A stretch of 64,000 nucleotides of DNA from Mesorhizobium sp. B2-8-5. Its GTDB lineage: Bacteria; Pseudomonadota; Alphaproteobacteria; Rhizobiales; Rhizobiaceae. Both the position numbers and the translations under genes were made by a program. Below are positions 1 through 8,838 of the stretch, piece after piece (positions within the stretch are counted from its first letter, which is position 1; each line of letters opens with the position of its first letter). A model generated the notes under the pieces. It had not been told where the DNA came from, searched no databases, and was given only the letters and a program-made list of their open reading frames with translations. The stretch is taken from NCBI RefSeq assembly GCF_006440675.2, contig NZ_CP083951.1, forward strand, positions 1 through 64,000. Reading direction: 5' to 3'.

Positions 1-1548
1 ATGCAAAGCGGCATCGAGAGGGAGCTAGCGGGCGAGCTTCCATTTCCAGCAACTTTTGTCGGAGGGGGCGACGTGGCGGCATCCAGCGACGCGGAACAGA
101 AGTTCGAACGGGTCAAGACCCAGCTGAAGGCGCGTCTTGGGGCCGAGGTCTATTCGAGCTGGTTCGGTCGCATGAAGGTCGCCGAGGCCTCCCGCGGCAT
201 TATCCGCATCTCGGTGCCTACGGCCTTCCTGAGGTCCTGGATCAACGGCCATTATCTCGAGCTTATCGCGGAGCTGTGGCGGCATGAGGATCCGGACATC
301 CTCAAGATCGAGATCGTCGTGCGCACCGCGACGCGGCAGGGGCGCAACCCTGTCGAGCCGGAAATCGCGCCGGCGCGCAAGATGACCAAGCAAACGCATA
401 CCGCGCTCGCCAACGGCACAGCGAGCGCCGGGCGCGTGGAACAACGGGCGCCGGCGCCCCGCCAGGGCGCGTCCGCGGAACCGGAGTTCCGCCACAATGT
501 GCTGGGATCGCCGCTTGACCCGCGTTACACATTCGCCTCCTTCATCGAAGGGCCGTCGAACAGGGTGGCCTTCGCCGCGGCCAGAGCGGTGGCGGAATCG
601 CAGTCGAGCGCGGTGCGCTTCAACCCGCTTTTCCTGCATGCGACCGTCGGGCTCGGCAAGACGCACCTCCTGCAAGCGATCGCCGCTGAATCGCTACGGC
701 ACAACCCGAAGTCGCGCGTCGTCTATCTGACGGCGGAATATTTCATGTGGCGCTTCGCCACCGCGATCCGCGACAACAACGCGCTGACTCTGAAGGAGCA
801 ACTGCGCGACATCGATCTCTTGATTATCGACGACATGCAGTTCCTGCAGGGCAAGTCGATCCAGCACGAGTTCTGCCACCTCATCAACATGCTGCTCGAC
901 AGCGCCAAGCAGGTGGTGGTCGCGGCCGACCGGCCGCCCTCGGAACTGGAATCGCTGGAGCCGCGCGTGCGTTCGCGCCTCAATGGCGGCGTGGCGCTGG
1001 AAATGTCGGCGCCGGATTTCGCGATGCGGCTCGGCATGCTGAAACTGCGCCGCGCCACCACCAAGACCGACGACACCTCGCTCGACATCTCGGACGAGAT
1101 CCTGGAGCATGTCGCGCGCACGGTGACCGGCAGCGGGCGCGAGCTCGAAGGCGCCTTCAACCAGCTTCTGTTCCGCCAGTCCTTCGAGCCGCAGATCACC
1201 ATCGACCGCATCGACGAGATCCTCGGCCACATCTACCGCTCCGGCGAGCCGAAGCGGGTGCGCATCGAGGACATCCAGCGCATCGTGGCGCGCCACTACA
1301 ACGTGTCGAAGACGGAGCTTCTGTCCAACCGGCGCACGCGCACCATCGTCAAGCCGAGGCAGGTGGCGATGTATCTGTCGAAAGTGATGACGCCGCGTTC
1401 ATTGCCGGAGATCGGGCGCCGCTTCGGGGGCCGCGACCACACGACCGTGCTGCATGCCGTGCGCAAGATCGAGGACCTTTCGGGCGGGGACAACACGTTG
1501 GCGCAGGAACTCGAACTGCTCAGAAGGCTGATCAACGACCAGGCCTGA
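1..1548 (+). CDS. dnaA: Chromosomal replication initiator DnaA
   Basis: DnaA binds DnaA boxes at the origin and opens the duplex in its ATP form. The 515-residue product has an N-terminal oligomerisation domain (about residues 30-110), a variable linker, an AAA+ module with Walker A GLGKTH near residue 217 and Walker B LLIIDDMQ near 275, and a C-terminal DNA-binding domain carrying the signature GGRDHTT near 477. About 25 residues precede the usual N-terminus, which is common in rhizobia as I recall. The window opens exactly on this ATG, so no upstream signals can be judged. dnaN and recF follow in the classical order. Confidence 0.97.
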   Translation: MQSGIERELAGELPFPATFVGGGDVAASSDAEQKFERVKTQLKARLGAEVYSSWFGRMKVAEASRGIIRISVPTAFLRSWINGHYLELIAELWRHEDPDILKIEIVVRTATRQGRNPVEPEIAPARKMTKQTHTALANGTASAGRVEQRAPAPRQGASAEPEFRHNVLGSPLDPRYTFASFIEGPSNRVAFAAARAVAESQSSAVRFNPLFLHATVGLGKTHLLQAIAAESLRHNPKSRVVYLTAEYFMWRFATAIRDNNALTLKEQLRDIDLLIIDDMQFLQGKSIQHEFCHLINMLLDSAKQVVVAADRPPSELESLEPRVRSRLNGGVALEMSAPDFAMRLGMLKLRRATTKTDDTSLDISDEILEHVARTVTGSGRELEGAFNQLLFRQSFEPQITIDRIDEILGHIYRSGEPKRVRIEDIQRIVARHYNVSKTELLSNRRTRTIVKPRQVAMYLSKVMTPRSLPEIGRRFGGRDHTTVLHAVRKIEDLSGGDNTLAQELELLRRLINDQA

Positions 1549-1597
1549 AGGGGCGCAGAAATAATCGGCGACGCGCTTCGCCGGCTTTATCCCCAGA

Positions 1598-1635
1598 AAG
1601 CCCGCGCTACCGGCCGGAACCGGTGCCGCGGGCTT
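1598..1635 (+). terminator. GC-rich hairpin after dnaA
   Basis: Arms AAGCCCGCG (1598-1606) and CGCGGGCTT (1627-1635) are perfectly complementary, and an inner CTACCGG/CCGGTG can extend the stem. A short T run follows at about 1648-1652. It lies about 50 bases after the dnaA stop and fits a terminator or attenuator between dnaA and dnaN. Confidence 0.55.
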
Positions 1636-1749
1636 GCGTTCGCAGGCTTTTTACTGTCAGCTTACACAGATTCTGAAAGCCTTTCAGGGCTTTCGCGGGA
1701 TACCGCCTGCCGGTGACCCGTTCATTCATTGAAGCGAGCCTGTTTCGTC

Positions 1750-2868
1750 ATGCGTGTTATCCTGGAACGGTCAAATCTCTTGAAGTCCCTCAACCACGTC
1801 CACCGCGTGGTCGAGCGGCGCAACACCATACCGATCCTGTCCAACGTGCTGCTCAGCGCCGAGGGCGCCAGCCTCGAGATGAAGGCCACCGACCTCGACC
1901 TTGAGGTGACGGAAGCGACGCCCGCCAAGGTCGAGCGCGGCGGCGCAACGACGGTGCCGGCGCATCTGCTCTACGACATCGTGCGCAAGCTTTCCGACGG
2001 CGCCGAGGTGATGCTGAAGACGGACGAGGACGGCAACGCGATGACCGTCACCTCCGGTCGTTCGAGCTTCCGTCTGCAGTGCCTGCCGCAATCCGATTTC
2101 CCGGAGCTTTCGGCCGGTTCATTCTCGCATATCTTCCGGCTGGAATCGGCGGCGCTCAAGGGCCTGATCGACAAGACCCAATTCGCCATCTCCACCGAAG
2201 AGACACGCTATTATCTCAACGGCATCTTCCTGCACACGCATGAGGTGGGCGGCAAATTGAAACTGCGCTCGGTGGCGACCGACGGGCATCGCCTGGCGCG
2301 GGCCGAGATCGACGCGCCGGCAGGCTCCGAAGGCATGCCCGGCATCATCATTCCGCGCAAGACGGTGAGCGAGCTGCAGAAGCTGGTCGACGACCCCGAC
2401 GTGGCTGTGACCACGGAGCTGTCGGACACCAAGATCCGCTTCACCATCGGCAGCGTCGTTTTGACCTCGAAGCTGATCGACGGCACCTTCCCCGACTATC
2501 AGCGCGTCATTCCGACCGGCAACGACAAGAAGCTGATCATCGACCGGCAGAGCTTCGCCGCGGCGGTAGACCGCGTTTCGACCATTTCCTCCGAACGCGG
2601 CCGGGCGGTGAAGCTTTCGATCAATGAGGGCCAGGTAACGCTCGCGGTCAACAATCCGGATTCGGGCAGCGCCACCGAGGAACTGGCGGCCGACTATTCG
2701 TCGGACCCGATCGAGATCGGCTTCAACGCCAAATACCTGCTCGACGTCGCGGCCCAGCTCACCGGCTCGGAAGCCAAGTTCATGCTGGCCGATGCCGGTT
2801 CGCCGACGCTGATCCACGACATGGCCGACGAAACGGCGCTCTACGTGCTGATGCCGATGCGGGTCTAG
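1750..2868 (+). CDS. dnaN: DNA polymerase III sliding clamp (beta subunit)
   Basis: The beta clamp is the ring that tethers DNA polymerase III and other DNA enzymes to the template. The 372-residue product begins MRVILERSNLLKSLNHV and has the length and three-fold clamp architecture expected, ending in the typical MPMRV. An in-frame ATG at 1729 would add seven residues (MKRACFV) before the conserved start; I prefer 1750 because the family begins at this motif. It lies 200 bases after dnaA, with recF 25 bases downstream. Confidence 0.96.
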   Translation: MRVILERSNLLKSLNHVHRVVERRNTIPILSNVLLSAEGASLEMKATDLDLEVTEATPAKVERGGATTVPAHLLYDIVRKLSDGAEVMLKTDEDGNAMTVTSGRSSFRLQCLPQSDFPELSAGSFSHIFRLESAALKGLIDKTQFAISTEETRYYLNGIFLHTHEVGGKLKLRSVATDGHRLARAEIDAPAGSEGMPGIIIPRKTVSELQKLVDDPDVAVTTELSDTKIRFTIGSVVLTSKLIDGTFPDYQRVIPTGNDKKLIIDRQSFAAAVDRVSTISSERGRAVKLSINEGQVTLAVNNPDSGSATEELAADYSSDPIEIGFNAKYLLDVAAQLTGSEAKFMLADAGSPTLIHDMADETALYVLMPMRV

Positions 2869-2893
2869 GTTCGGCACGGACATATATGTCGTC

Positions 2894-4054
2894 GTGACCG
2901 CGGATGCGAAACAGCTTCGGCAACAGAGCCATTTAAGTAAGCTAACACTTACAAATTTCCGTAACTACGCGGCGCTCTCGCTTGAACTTGCGCCCGGCGC
3001 GGTGGTGCTGTCGGGCGACAATGGCGCCGGCAAGACCAATCTCCTGGAAGCGATCTCGTTCCTGACGCCGGGCCGTGGCCTGCGCCGCGCGCCCTATGGC
3101 GATGTGGCGCGCGAAGGCGGCGACGGCGGCTTCGCCTTGCATGCTCGCATCGAGGGACCCGAGGGACAGGTGGAGATCGGCACCGGAATTTCCGGCGGCG
3201 ACGCCGCCGGTGAAGGCGGCAGGAAGGTGCGGATCAACGGCGCGCCGGCGCGATCGGCCGAGGATATGCTGGAATGGCTGCGGGTCGTGTGGCTGACACC
3301 GGCGATGGACGGGCTGTTCCCTGGACCGGCGGCGGACCGCCGCCGCTTCCTCGACCGGCTGGTGCTGGCGATCGACCCCGGCCACGGCCAGCGCGCGCTC
3401 GACTATGAGAAAGCCATGCGCAGCCGTAACCGCTTGCTTACCGAAGGCTCCCGCGACAGCGCCTGGTTCGACGCGATCGAGACGCAGATGGCCGAGACGG
3501 GGGTGGCGATCGCCGCGGCGCGGGCCGAGCTGGTGCGTCTGCTTGCCGCCATGATCGACAGGTTGCCTGGCGGCGGGCCGTTTCCACAGGCCGACATCAG
3601 CCTTGCCGGTGATCTGGAGAGCGAGGTCGCCGTCGCGCCGGCCGTCGATGTCGAGGAGCACTTCCGCCGCGCGCTTGCCAATGGCCGCGAGCGCGACCGC
3701 GCCGCCGGCCGCACGCTGGACGGCCCGCATCGTTCCGATCTCGTGGTCCGGCATCGGCCGAAGTCGATGCCGGCGGAGCTCTGTTCGACCGGCGAGCAGA
3801 AGGCGCTGCTGGTCGGCATCGTGCTGTCGCATGCCAGGCTGACCGGCGAGATGTCGGGCTTGACGCCAATCCTTCTCCTGGACGAGATCGCCGCGCATCT
3901 CGACGCGGGCCGGCGCGCGGCGCTGTTCTCCATCCTCGAGGAGTTGAATTGCCAGGCCTTCATGACAGGCACGGATGCCGCTCTGTTTTCCAGCCTTGAG
4001 GGCAGAGCGCAGTTCCTGACGGTCGATCACGGCAGCGTCGGCGTGACCGGGTGA
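2894..4054 (+). CDS. recF: DNA replication and repair protein RecF
   Basis: RecF is an SMC-like ATPase that helps load RecA at single-strand gaps with RecO and RecR; recR is also in this window (56889). The 386-residue product has the RecF N-terminus LTLTNFRNYAALSLEL, a Walker A GDNGAGKTN near residue 45, and the ABC-type CSTGEQKALL signature followed by LLLDEIAAHLD near the C-terminus. The start is a GTG at 2894; an ATG at 2886 is out of frame and closes at once. Order dnaN-recF suggests cotranscription. Confidence 0.95.
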   Translation: MTADAKQLRQQSHLSKLTLTNFRNYAALSLELAPGAVVLSGDNGAGKTNLLEAISFLTPGRGLRRAPYGDVAREGGDGGFALHARIEGPEGQVEIGTGISGGDAAGEGGRKVRINGAPARSAEDMLEWLRVVWLTPAMDGLFPGPAADRRRFLDRLVLAIDPGHGQRALDYEKAMRSRNRLLTEGSRDSAWFDAIETQMAETGVAIAAARAELVRLLAAMIDRLPGGGPFPQADISLAGDLESEVAVAPAVDVEEHFRRALANGRERDRAAGRTLDGPHRSDLVVRHRPKSMPAELCSTGEQKALLVGIVLSHARLTGEMSGLTPILLLDEIAAHLDAGRRAALFSILEELNCQAFMTGTDAALFSSLEGRAQFLTVDHGSVGVTG

Positions 4055-4086
4055 TCTGTTGAAGAACCCGGCTTCGGCTTGCGCTG

Positions 4087-4110
4087 CGGGACAAGGCTTC
4101 GCCTTGCCCG
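4087..4110 (+). terminator. UUCG-loop hairpin after recF
   Basis: Arms CGGG-A-CAAGG and CCTTG-CCCG close a CTTCG loop with one bulged A. It lies about 30 bases after the recF stop and before moeB. There is no clear T run, so it may act as a weak or Rho-assisted terminator. Confidence 0.45.
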
Positions 4111-4148
4111 TACATGACAAGGCTCTGCGCCGGCTATAAGGTCTAGCC

Positions 4149-4904
4149 ATGACCAATGCCGCGCTGACCGACGAAGAGCTCGAACGCTACGCCCGCCACA
4201 TCGTGCTGCCCGAGATCGGCGGCCCCGGCCAGCAGAAGCTGAAACGGGCCCGGGTGCTGGTGATCGGCGCCGGCGGGCTCGGCGCGCCGGTGCTCGAATA
4301 TCTTGCCGCCGCCGGTGTCGGCACGCTCGGCATCGTCGATGACGACACGGTCTCCTTGTCCAACCTGCAACGGCAGGTGATCCATGGAAGCGACACGGTC
4401 GGCATGGCCAAGACCGACAGCGCGCGGGAAGCGATCATGCGCATCAACCCCAACGTCACGGTGGAATCGCATCGCCTGAGGCTGACGGAGGAGAATGCCC
4501 CTGCCCTCGTCGCCCACTACGATGTCGTCGTCGACGGCTCCGACAATTTCGAAACGCGCTACGCGGTCGCCGATGCCTGCGCCGGCGAGAAGAAGCCCCT
4601 CGTCACCGCGGCCGTCGGCCGCTTCGACGGCTCGGTGACGGTGCTGAAGCCGTTCGAGGCCGGCGCCGACGGCAAGCGCAATCCGAGCTATCGCGACCTG
4701 TTCCCGGAAGCGCCGCCCGAAGGGCTGGTGCCGTCCTGCGCCGTCGCCGGCATCGTCGGCGCGCTGACGGGCGTCATCGGCACGCTGGAGGCGATGGAGG
4801 CGATCAAGCTGATCACCGGCATAGGCGAGCCGCTCATCGGCCGGCTGCTGCTCTATGACGGCCTCACGGCCCGCTTCGACACCATCCGCTACAAGGCCGT
4901 GTAA
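4149..4904 (+). CDS. moeB: MoeB/ThiF-family adenylyltransferase
   Basis: This family adenylates the C-terminal glycine of MoaD- or ThiS-type sulfur carriers for molybdopterin or thiamine synthesis. The 251-residue product begins LTDEELERYARHIVLPEIGG, typical of MoeB, has the nucleotide-binding GAGGLG at residues 40-45 and the conserved LSNLQRQVIH segment. The zinc-binding CxxC pair of classical MoeB is replaced by SYRD near residue 180, and no second CxxC is visible, so the structural zinc is probably absent. MoeB is the best fit; ThiF or a rhodanese-less MOCS3-like role cannot be excluded. The GNAT gene starts two bases after the stop. Confidence 0.88.
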   Translation: MTNAALTDEELERYARHIVLPEIGGPGQQKLKRARVLVIGAGGLGAPVLEYLAAAGVGTLGIVDDDTVSLSNLQRQVIHGSDTVGMAKTDSAREAIMRINPNVTVESHRLRLTEENAPALVAHYDVVVDGSDNFETRYAVADACAGEKKPLVTAAVGRFDGSVTVLKPFEAGADGKRNPSYRDLFPEAPPEGLVPSCAVAGIVGALTGVIGTLEAMEAIKLITGIGEPLIGRLLLYDGLTARFDTIRYKAV

Positions 4905-4906
4905 GC

Positions 4907-5395
4907 ATGGACCAGATCGTCGGCATCTCCATAATTCGCCTTGCCGCGGATTTCGACCAATGGGGCGACTTGCTCGCGCTGATCCGGCGCGCATTTGCCT
5001 ATATGGACGGCGTCATCGACCCGCCGTCATCGGCGTATCTTTTGACCGCCAAGGCGCTTGGCGAGAAGGCGAAGCGGGAGACGGGGTTTCTGGCCGTCGA
5101 GAACGGCCGCATCGTCGGCTGCGTCTTCGCGCTGGAACGGTCGCAAGATTTCTATGTCGGCAAGCTCGCCGTCGAGCCACGGCTTCAGGGCCAAGGCATC
5201 GGAACCCGGCTGATGCGGGCGGTCGAGGATCTTGCCCACAAACGCGGCAAGGACGAGATCGAGCTTCAGACCCGTATCGAACTGACCGCAAACCATGCGG
5301 CCTTCGCCCGGCTCGGCTTTCACGAGACCGCGCGCACGGCGCATGCGGGCTATGACAGGCCAACGTCCGTCACCATGCGCAAGGTGCTGTCTTGA
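4907..5395 (+). CDS. GNAT-family N-acetyltransferase
   Basis: A 162-residue Gcn5-related acetyltransferase, which transfers acetyl from acetyl-CoA to an unknown amine. The core LAVEPRLQGQGIGTRLMRAVE contains the acetyl-CoA loop motif QGQGIG near residues 101-106, followed by an ARLGFHETARTAHAGYDRP C-terminus common in small-molecule GNATs. It begins two bases after moeB and its stop overlaps the TTG start of the aconitase X gene, so it is probably translated from one message with both. The substrate cannot be read from sequence. Confidence 0.85.
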   Translation: MDQIVGISIIRLAADFDQWGDLLALIRRAFAYMDGVIDPPSSAYLLTAKALGEKAKRETGFLAVENGRIVGCVFALERSQDFYVGKLAVEPRLQGQGIGTRLMRAVEDLAHKRGKDEIELQTRIELTANHAAFARLGFHETARTAHAGYDRPTSVTMRKVLS

Positions 5396-6645
5396 GCCTC
5401 GCACTTAGCCCGCAAGAACAGGCGATCGCCGCCGGCCAGGATGGCGCGGCAATTGCGATGCGCATCGTCGCCGAAAGTGCTCGCCTGCTCGGCGCGCCGC
5501 GGCTCATCCCGATCGCTTCCACCCATATCGACGGAGCGCTTTACCACGGCGATTCCGGGACCTTGTTCGCCGAGCGGCTGGTCGAAGGCGGCGCGAAGGT
5601 CGCGGTACGCTCGACGCTCAATGTCGGGGCGCTCGACCTGATGGGTTGCTCGCGCATCCGCCTCGAAGAGCCGCGGCGCGGCATGGCGCGGCGGATGATG
5701 GAGGCCTATCGCAAGCTCGGCTGCGAGCAGAGCTGGACCTGCGCCCCCTACCAGGCCGGACACAGGCCCGCGCTCGGCAGCGACGTCGCCTGGGGTGAGT
5801 CCAACGCGGTCGTCTTCTGCAACTCGGTGCTGGGCGCGCGCACCAACCGCTACGGCGACTTTCTGGATATCGCCTGCGCGATTGTCGGCCGCGCGCCGGA
5901 CTATGGCCTGCACCGGCCTGATAACCGCCGGGCGCGGCTTGTCTTCGATGTCTCGAGCCTGTCGCCATCCTTCCTCGCTTCGGAGATCGCATGGCCGGTG
6001 TTGGGCAGCCTCTATGGCCGCGAGGTGGGCAATACGATCGGTGTCGTCAGAGGCGTGACCGGTCATCCCGGCGAGGACGCGTTGAAGGCCTTCGGCGCGG
6101 CGGCCGCGTCGTCCGGCGCGGTCGGCCTGTTCCACATTGCCGGCGTGACGCCCGAGGCACCCGACGTCGAAACCATCCTGGCCGGGCAGGAGCCGGAAGC
6201 GGTGATCCGCGTGACGCCCGACATGGTGGCGAAGGCGCGCGCCGGCCTGTCGACCGCGGCAGCGCCAAAAACCATCGACGCGGTTGCGATCGGCAGCCCG
6301 CATCTGTCGCACGCCGAGTTCGACAGCCTGGAACGGCTGATCGCAGGACGCAAGCTTGCCGTGCCGATCTATGCCTGCACCGGCCGCCATGCGCTTGTCC
6401 TGCTGGAGCAGAACGGCCGGCGGAAGCAGCTCGAAGCCAGCGGCGTCGTCATCGTCGCCGACACCTGCGTGGTGGTGACGCCGATCATGCCGGAGCTCGG
6501 CAACGGCGTTTTGATGACCAATTCGGGCAAGTTCGCGCATTACGCGCCGGGCAACACCGGCTACGCGGTGCTCTACGCCTCGCTTGCCGACTGCGTCGAA
6601 AGCGCGGTCCTGGGCAAGCCGGTCTTCACGGAGATCGCCGCATGA
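5392..6645 (+). CDS. Aconitase X catalytic (large) subunit, DUF521
   Basis: Aconitase X enzymes are iron-sulfur hydro-lyases; characterised bacterial members dehydrate cis-3-hydroxy-L-proline, and archaeal ones act in the mevalonate pathway. The 417-residue product has the AcnX features HIDGALYHGDSGTLFAERL near the N-terminus, the CAPYQAGHRPALGSDVAWGESNAVVF segment and the conserved MTNSGKFAHYAPG near the C-terminus. Its start is a TTG overlapping the upstream TGA (TTGA), implying translational coupling. The small subunit follows with a four-base overlap. The substrate is inferred only from family. Confidence 0.87.
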   Translation: MSLALSPQEQAIAAGQDGAAIAMRIVAESARLLGAPRLIPIASTHIDGALYHGDSGTLFAERLVEGGAKVAVRSTLNVGALDLMGCSRIRLEEPRRGMARRMMEAYRKLGCEQSWTCAPYQAGHRPALGSDVAWGESNAVVFCNSVLGARTNRYGDFLDIACAIVGRAPDYGLHRPDNRRARLVFDVSSLSPSFLASEIAWPVLGSLYGREVGNTIGVVRGVTGHPGEDALKAFGAAAASSGAVGLFHIAGVTPEAPDVETILAGQEPEAVIRVTPDMVAKARAGLSTAAAPKTIDAVAIGSPHLSHAEFDSLERLIAGRKLAVPIYACTGRHALVLLEQNGRRKQLEASGVVIVADTCVVVTPIMPELGNGVLMTNSGKFAHYAPGNTGYAVLYASLADCVESAVLGKPVFTEIAA

Positions 6646-7052
6646 GCACAGCAGCCGAAATCCTCGTACCGGGCAAGGCGGGCGAAGGCGACGCGCTGGT
6701 GCTGACGGCGCCGATCAGCTTCTGGGGCGGCGTCGATCCGAAGACAGGCCGCATCGCCGATGTCCGCCACCCGCAGCATGGCGAAGTCATTGCCGGCCGG
6801 GTGCTGTTCCTGCCGGGCACGATCGGCTCGTCATCCGCTTCGGCGGTGCTGATGGAGCTCGTCCACAACGGCCGCGCGCCGGCCGCCCTGGTGCTGCACG
6901 AGCCGGACGCCATCCTGCTGCTCGGCCTGATCGTCGCCCGGGAAATGGGCTGGGCAACGCCGATGGCGGTGCGGCTCGAACGCGGCGCGTTCGACAGCTA
7001 CCGCGGAGCCACCCTCACGGTCGCTTCGGACGGCGCAGTGACCGCCGTTTAA
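6642..7052 (+). CDS. Aconitase X swivel (small) subunit, DUF126
   Basis: The 136-residue product matches the DUF126 swivel domain that completes the aconitase X active site: LSFWGGVD-type motif (ISFWGGVDPKTGRIADVRHP), the GRVLFLPGTIGSSSAS loop near residues 48-63 and VLHEPDAILLLG. It overlaps the large-subunit stop by four bases (ATGA), the usual sign of a co-translated heteromer. In some organisms the two parts are fused; here they are separate. Function as a hydroxyproline-type dehydratase is inferred from the family. Confidence 0.87.
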   Translation: MSTAAEILVPGKAGEGDALVLTAPISFWGGVDPKTGRIADVRHPQHGEVIAGRVLFLPGTIGSSSASAVLMELVHNGRAPAALVLHEPDAILLLGLIVAREMGWATPMAVRLERGAFDSYRGATLTVASDGAVTAV

Positions 7053-7058
7053 ACCTTT

Positions 7059-8060
7059 TCAGGTCCTCAGCGGCAGGACACGATCCGGCGGACGGTGGCC
7101 GTCGAAGAAGGCGCGGATGTTGATGATCACCTTCTCGCCCATGTCGATGCGGCCCTCGAGCGTGGCCGAGCCCATGTGCGGCAAAAGCACCACCTTGCCC
7201 TTGGCGGCAAGCTTCATCAGCTTGGTGTTGAGCGCCGGCTCGTGCTCGTAGACGTCGAGGCCGGCGCCGGCGATCTTGCCGTCATGGATGAGCTTGACCA
7301 GCGATTCCTCGTCGATGATATCGCCGCGCGCGGTGTTGACGAGGTAGGCCGAAGGCTGCATCAGCGCGAGGCGACGACCCGACAGCAAGTGGAACGTCGC
7401 CGGCGTCGACGGGCAGTTGACGGAGATGATGTCCATGCGGGCCAGCATCTGGTCGAGGCTTTCCCAGTAGGTCGCCTCCAGTTCCTCCTCGACCGCCGGC
7501 AGCACGCGGTGCCGGTTGTGGTAGTGGATCGAGAGGCCGAAGGCCTTGGCGCGCCTGGCGACGGCCGTACCGATGCGGCCCATGCCGACGATGCCGAGAC
7601 GTTTGCCCCAGATGCGCCGGCCGAGCATCCAGGTCGGCGACCAGCCGGCCCATTTCTTCTCGCCCGTCAGCACGTTGGCGCCCTCGGCCAGCCTGCGCGG
7701 CACGGCGAGCATCAGGGCCATGGTCATGTCGGCGGTGTCTTCGGTCAGCACGTTCGGCGTGTTGGTGACGGTGATGCCTTTCTTGGCCGCCGCCGCGACG
7801 TCGATCTTGTCGACGCCATTGCCGAAATTCGCGATCAGCTTGAGGTTTTCGCCGGCCTGGGCGATCAGCGCGGCATCGATATGGTCGGTGATGGTAGGGA
7901 CCAGCACATCGGCTTCCTTGACCGCCGCGACCAGCTCCGGCTGCGTCATCGGCCGGTCCTCGACATTCAGGCGCGCGTCGAACAGCTCGCGCATGCGCGT
8001 TTCGACCGGGTCGGGCAGCTTGCGCGTGATGACGACGAGGGGCCGTTTTTTGCCTGCCAT
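7059..8060 (-). CDS. 2-hydroxyacid dehydrogenase (glyoxylate/hydroxypyruvate reductase type)
   Basis: The 333-residue product is an NAD(P)-dependent D-2-hydroxyacid dehydrogenase. It has the Rossmann motif GMGRIG near the middle, and the catalytic set Arg (NTARGDIIDE), Glu (DVYEHEP) and His (LLPHMGSAT). The overall form is close to GyaR-type glyoxylate reductases. I place the start at the ATG of MAGKKRPLVVITRKLP (8060); the longer reading frame upstream has no family support and overlaps the next gene. It converges on the aconitase X operon, six bases from its stop. Confidence 0.87.
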   Translation of the reverse strand: MAGKKRPLVVITRKLPDPVETRMRELFDARLNVEDRPMTQPELVAAVKEADVLVPTITDHIDAALIAQAGENLKLIANFGNGVDKIDVAAAAKKGITVTNTPNVLTEDTADMTMALMLAVPRRLAEGANVLTGEKKWAGWSPTWMLGRRIWGKRLGIVGMGRIGTAVARRAKAFGLSIHYHNRHRVLPAVEEELEATYWESLDQMLARMDIISVNCPSTPATFHLLSGRRLALMQPSAYLVNTARGDIIDEESLVKLIHDGKIAGAGLDVYEHEPALNTKLMKLAAKGKVVLLPHMGSATLEGRIDMGEKVIINIRAFFDGHRPPDRVLPLRT

Positions 8061-8229
8061 TTTATCCCCGAAGCTTCCTCGAAACCGATCTCGTTGAGAC
8101 CTCTTTAACCAAGACCGGCGAAACTTGCAGCCAATCGCGGCACCAGCCCACTCCTGTAACAAGCGGTGCCGCCGAAGACAAAGAAAAAGGGGCGCCCGTC
8201 CCGACGGGCCGGCGCCGAAAGGAACGAAA

Positions 8230-8787
8230 GTGTCTGGTTTCGCGTCGCTTCGCCTGGCCTTCAGCGCAGCCGTTCTTGGCGTCCTGCTTTGCGCGCCGCA
8301 GGCGTTCGCCCAGAGTGCCGCCGCTCCCGCGCAGACCATAACGCTCGGCCCAAGCGGCCTGCCGCTGCCGCGCTTCGTCAGCCTGAAGCCGGCTCGGGTC
8401 AACTCACGCGTCGGCCCCGGCGCCAATTATTCCGTCAACTGGATGTATCTGAAGGCCGGCCTGCCGATGGAAGTCATCCAGGAGTTCGACACATGGCGCC
8501 GCGTGCGCGATGCCGACGGTTCGGAAGGCTGGATCAACCAGTCGCTGCTCTCGGGCCGCCGCACCGCCATCGTCGCGCCCTGGCAGCGCGGCAAGGGCGG
8601 GCGAATCAACCTGCTCAACGAGCCCGACAAGGACGCCGGTGTCGTCGCCATCATCGAGCCGGGCGTGATCGGCTCGATCAAGAAATGCGACGGCCAATGG
8701 TGCGAGATGACCTTTGACGGCCATACCGGCTGGATGGCCCAGTCGCAGGTGTGGGGCGCTTATCCGGGCGAGAAGGTCAAGAACTAG
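8230..8787 (+). CDS. Secreted bacterial SH3-domain protein
   Basis: A 185-residue exported protein. From the GTG at 8230 it has a signal peptide ending APQAFAQ, then two SH3b-like repeats: RVNSRVGPGANYSVNWMYLK and GRINLLNEPDKDAGVVAIIE, each ending in a GW motif (SEGWINQS, HTGWMAQS). Such proteins act in the periplasm, often binding peptidoglycan. The GTG is preferred because a good Shine-Dalgarno AAAGGAA (8218-8224) precedes it and the earlier in-frame ATG would destroy the signal peptide. It is divergent from the dehydrogenase. The ligand is unknown. Confidence 0.85.
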   Translation: MSGFASLRLAFSAAVLGVLLCAPQAFAQSAAAPAQTITLGPSGLPLPRFVSLKPARVNSRVGPGANYSVNWMYLKAGLPMEVIQEFDTWRRVRDADGSEGWINQSLLSGRRTAIVAPWQRGKGGRINLLNEPDKDAGVVAIIEPGVIGSIKKCDGQWCEMTFDGHTGWMAQSQVWGAYPGEKVKN

Positions 8788-8790
8788 GGC

Positions 8791-8834
8791 GTGCCGAGAT
8801 TCAGGTGATGCCGGCCTGACCTGAATCTCGGCAC
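8791..8834. terminator. Perfect 16-bp inverted repeat between convergent genes
   Basis: GTGCCGAGATTCAGGT (8791-8806) and ACCTGAATCTCGGCAC (8819-8834) are perfect complements around a 12-base loop. It sits between the convergent SH3 gene and the DUF4260 gene and may terminate both. It has no T run and also resembles a dispersed repeat. Confidence 0.55.
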
Positions 8835-8838
8835 TCCC

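Noticed and set aside
1549..1749. Origin of replication in the dnaA-dnaN gap
   Set aside because: Only one imperfect DnaA box and no AT-rich unwinding region were seen; alphaproteobacterial origins often lie elsewhere.
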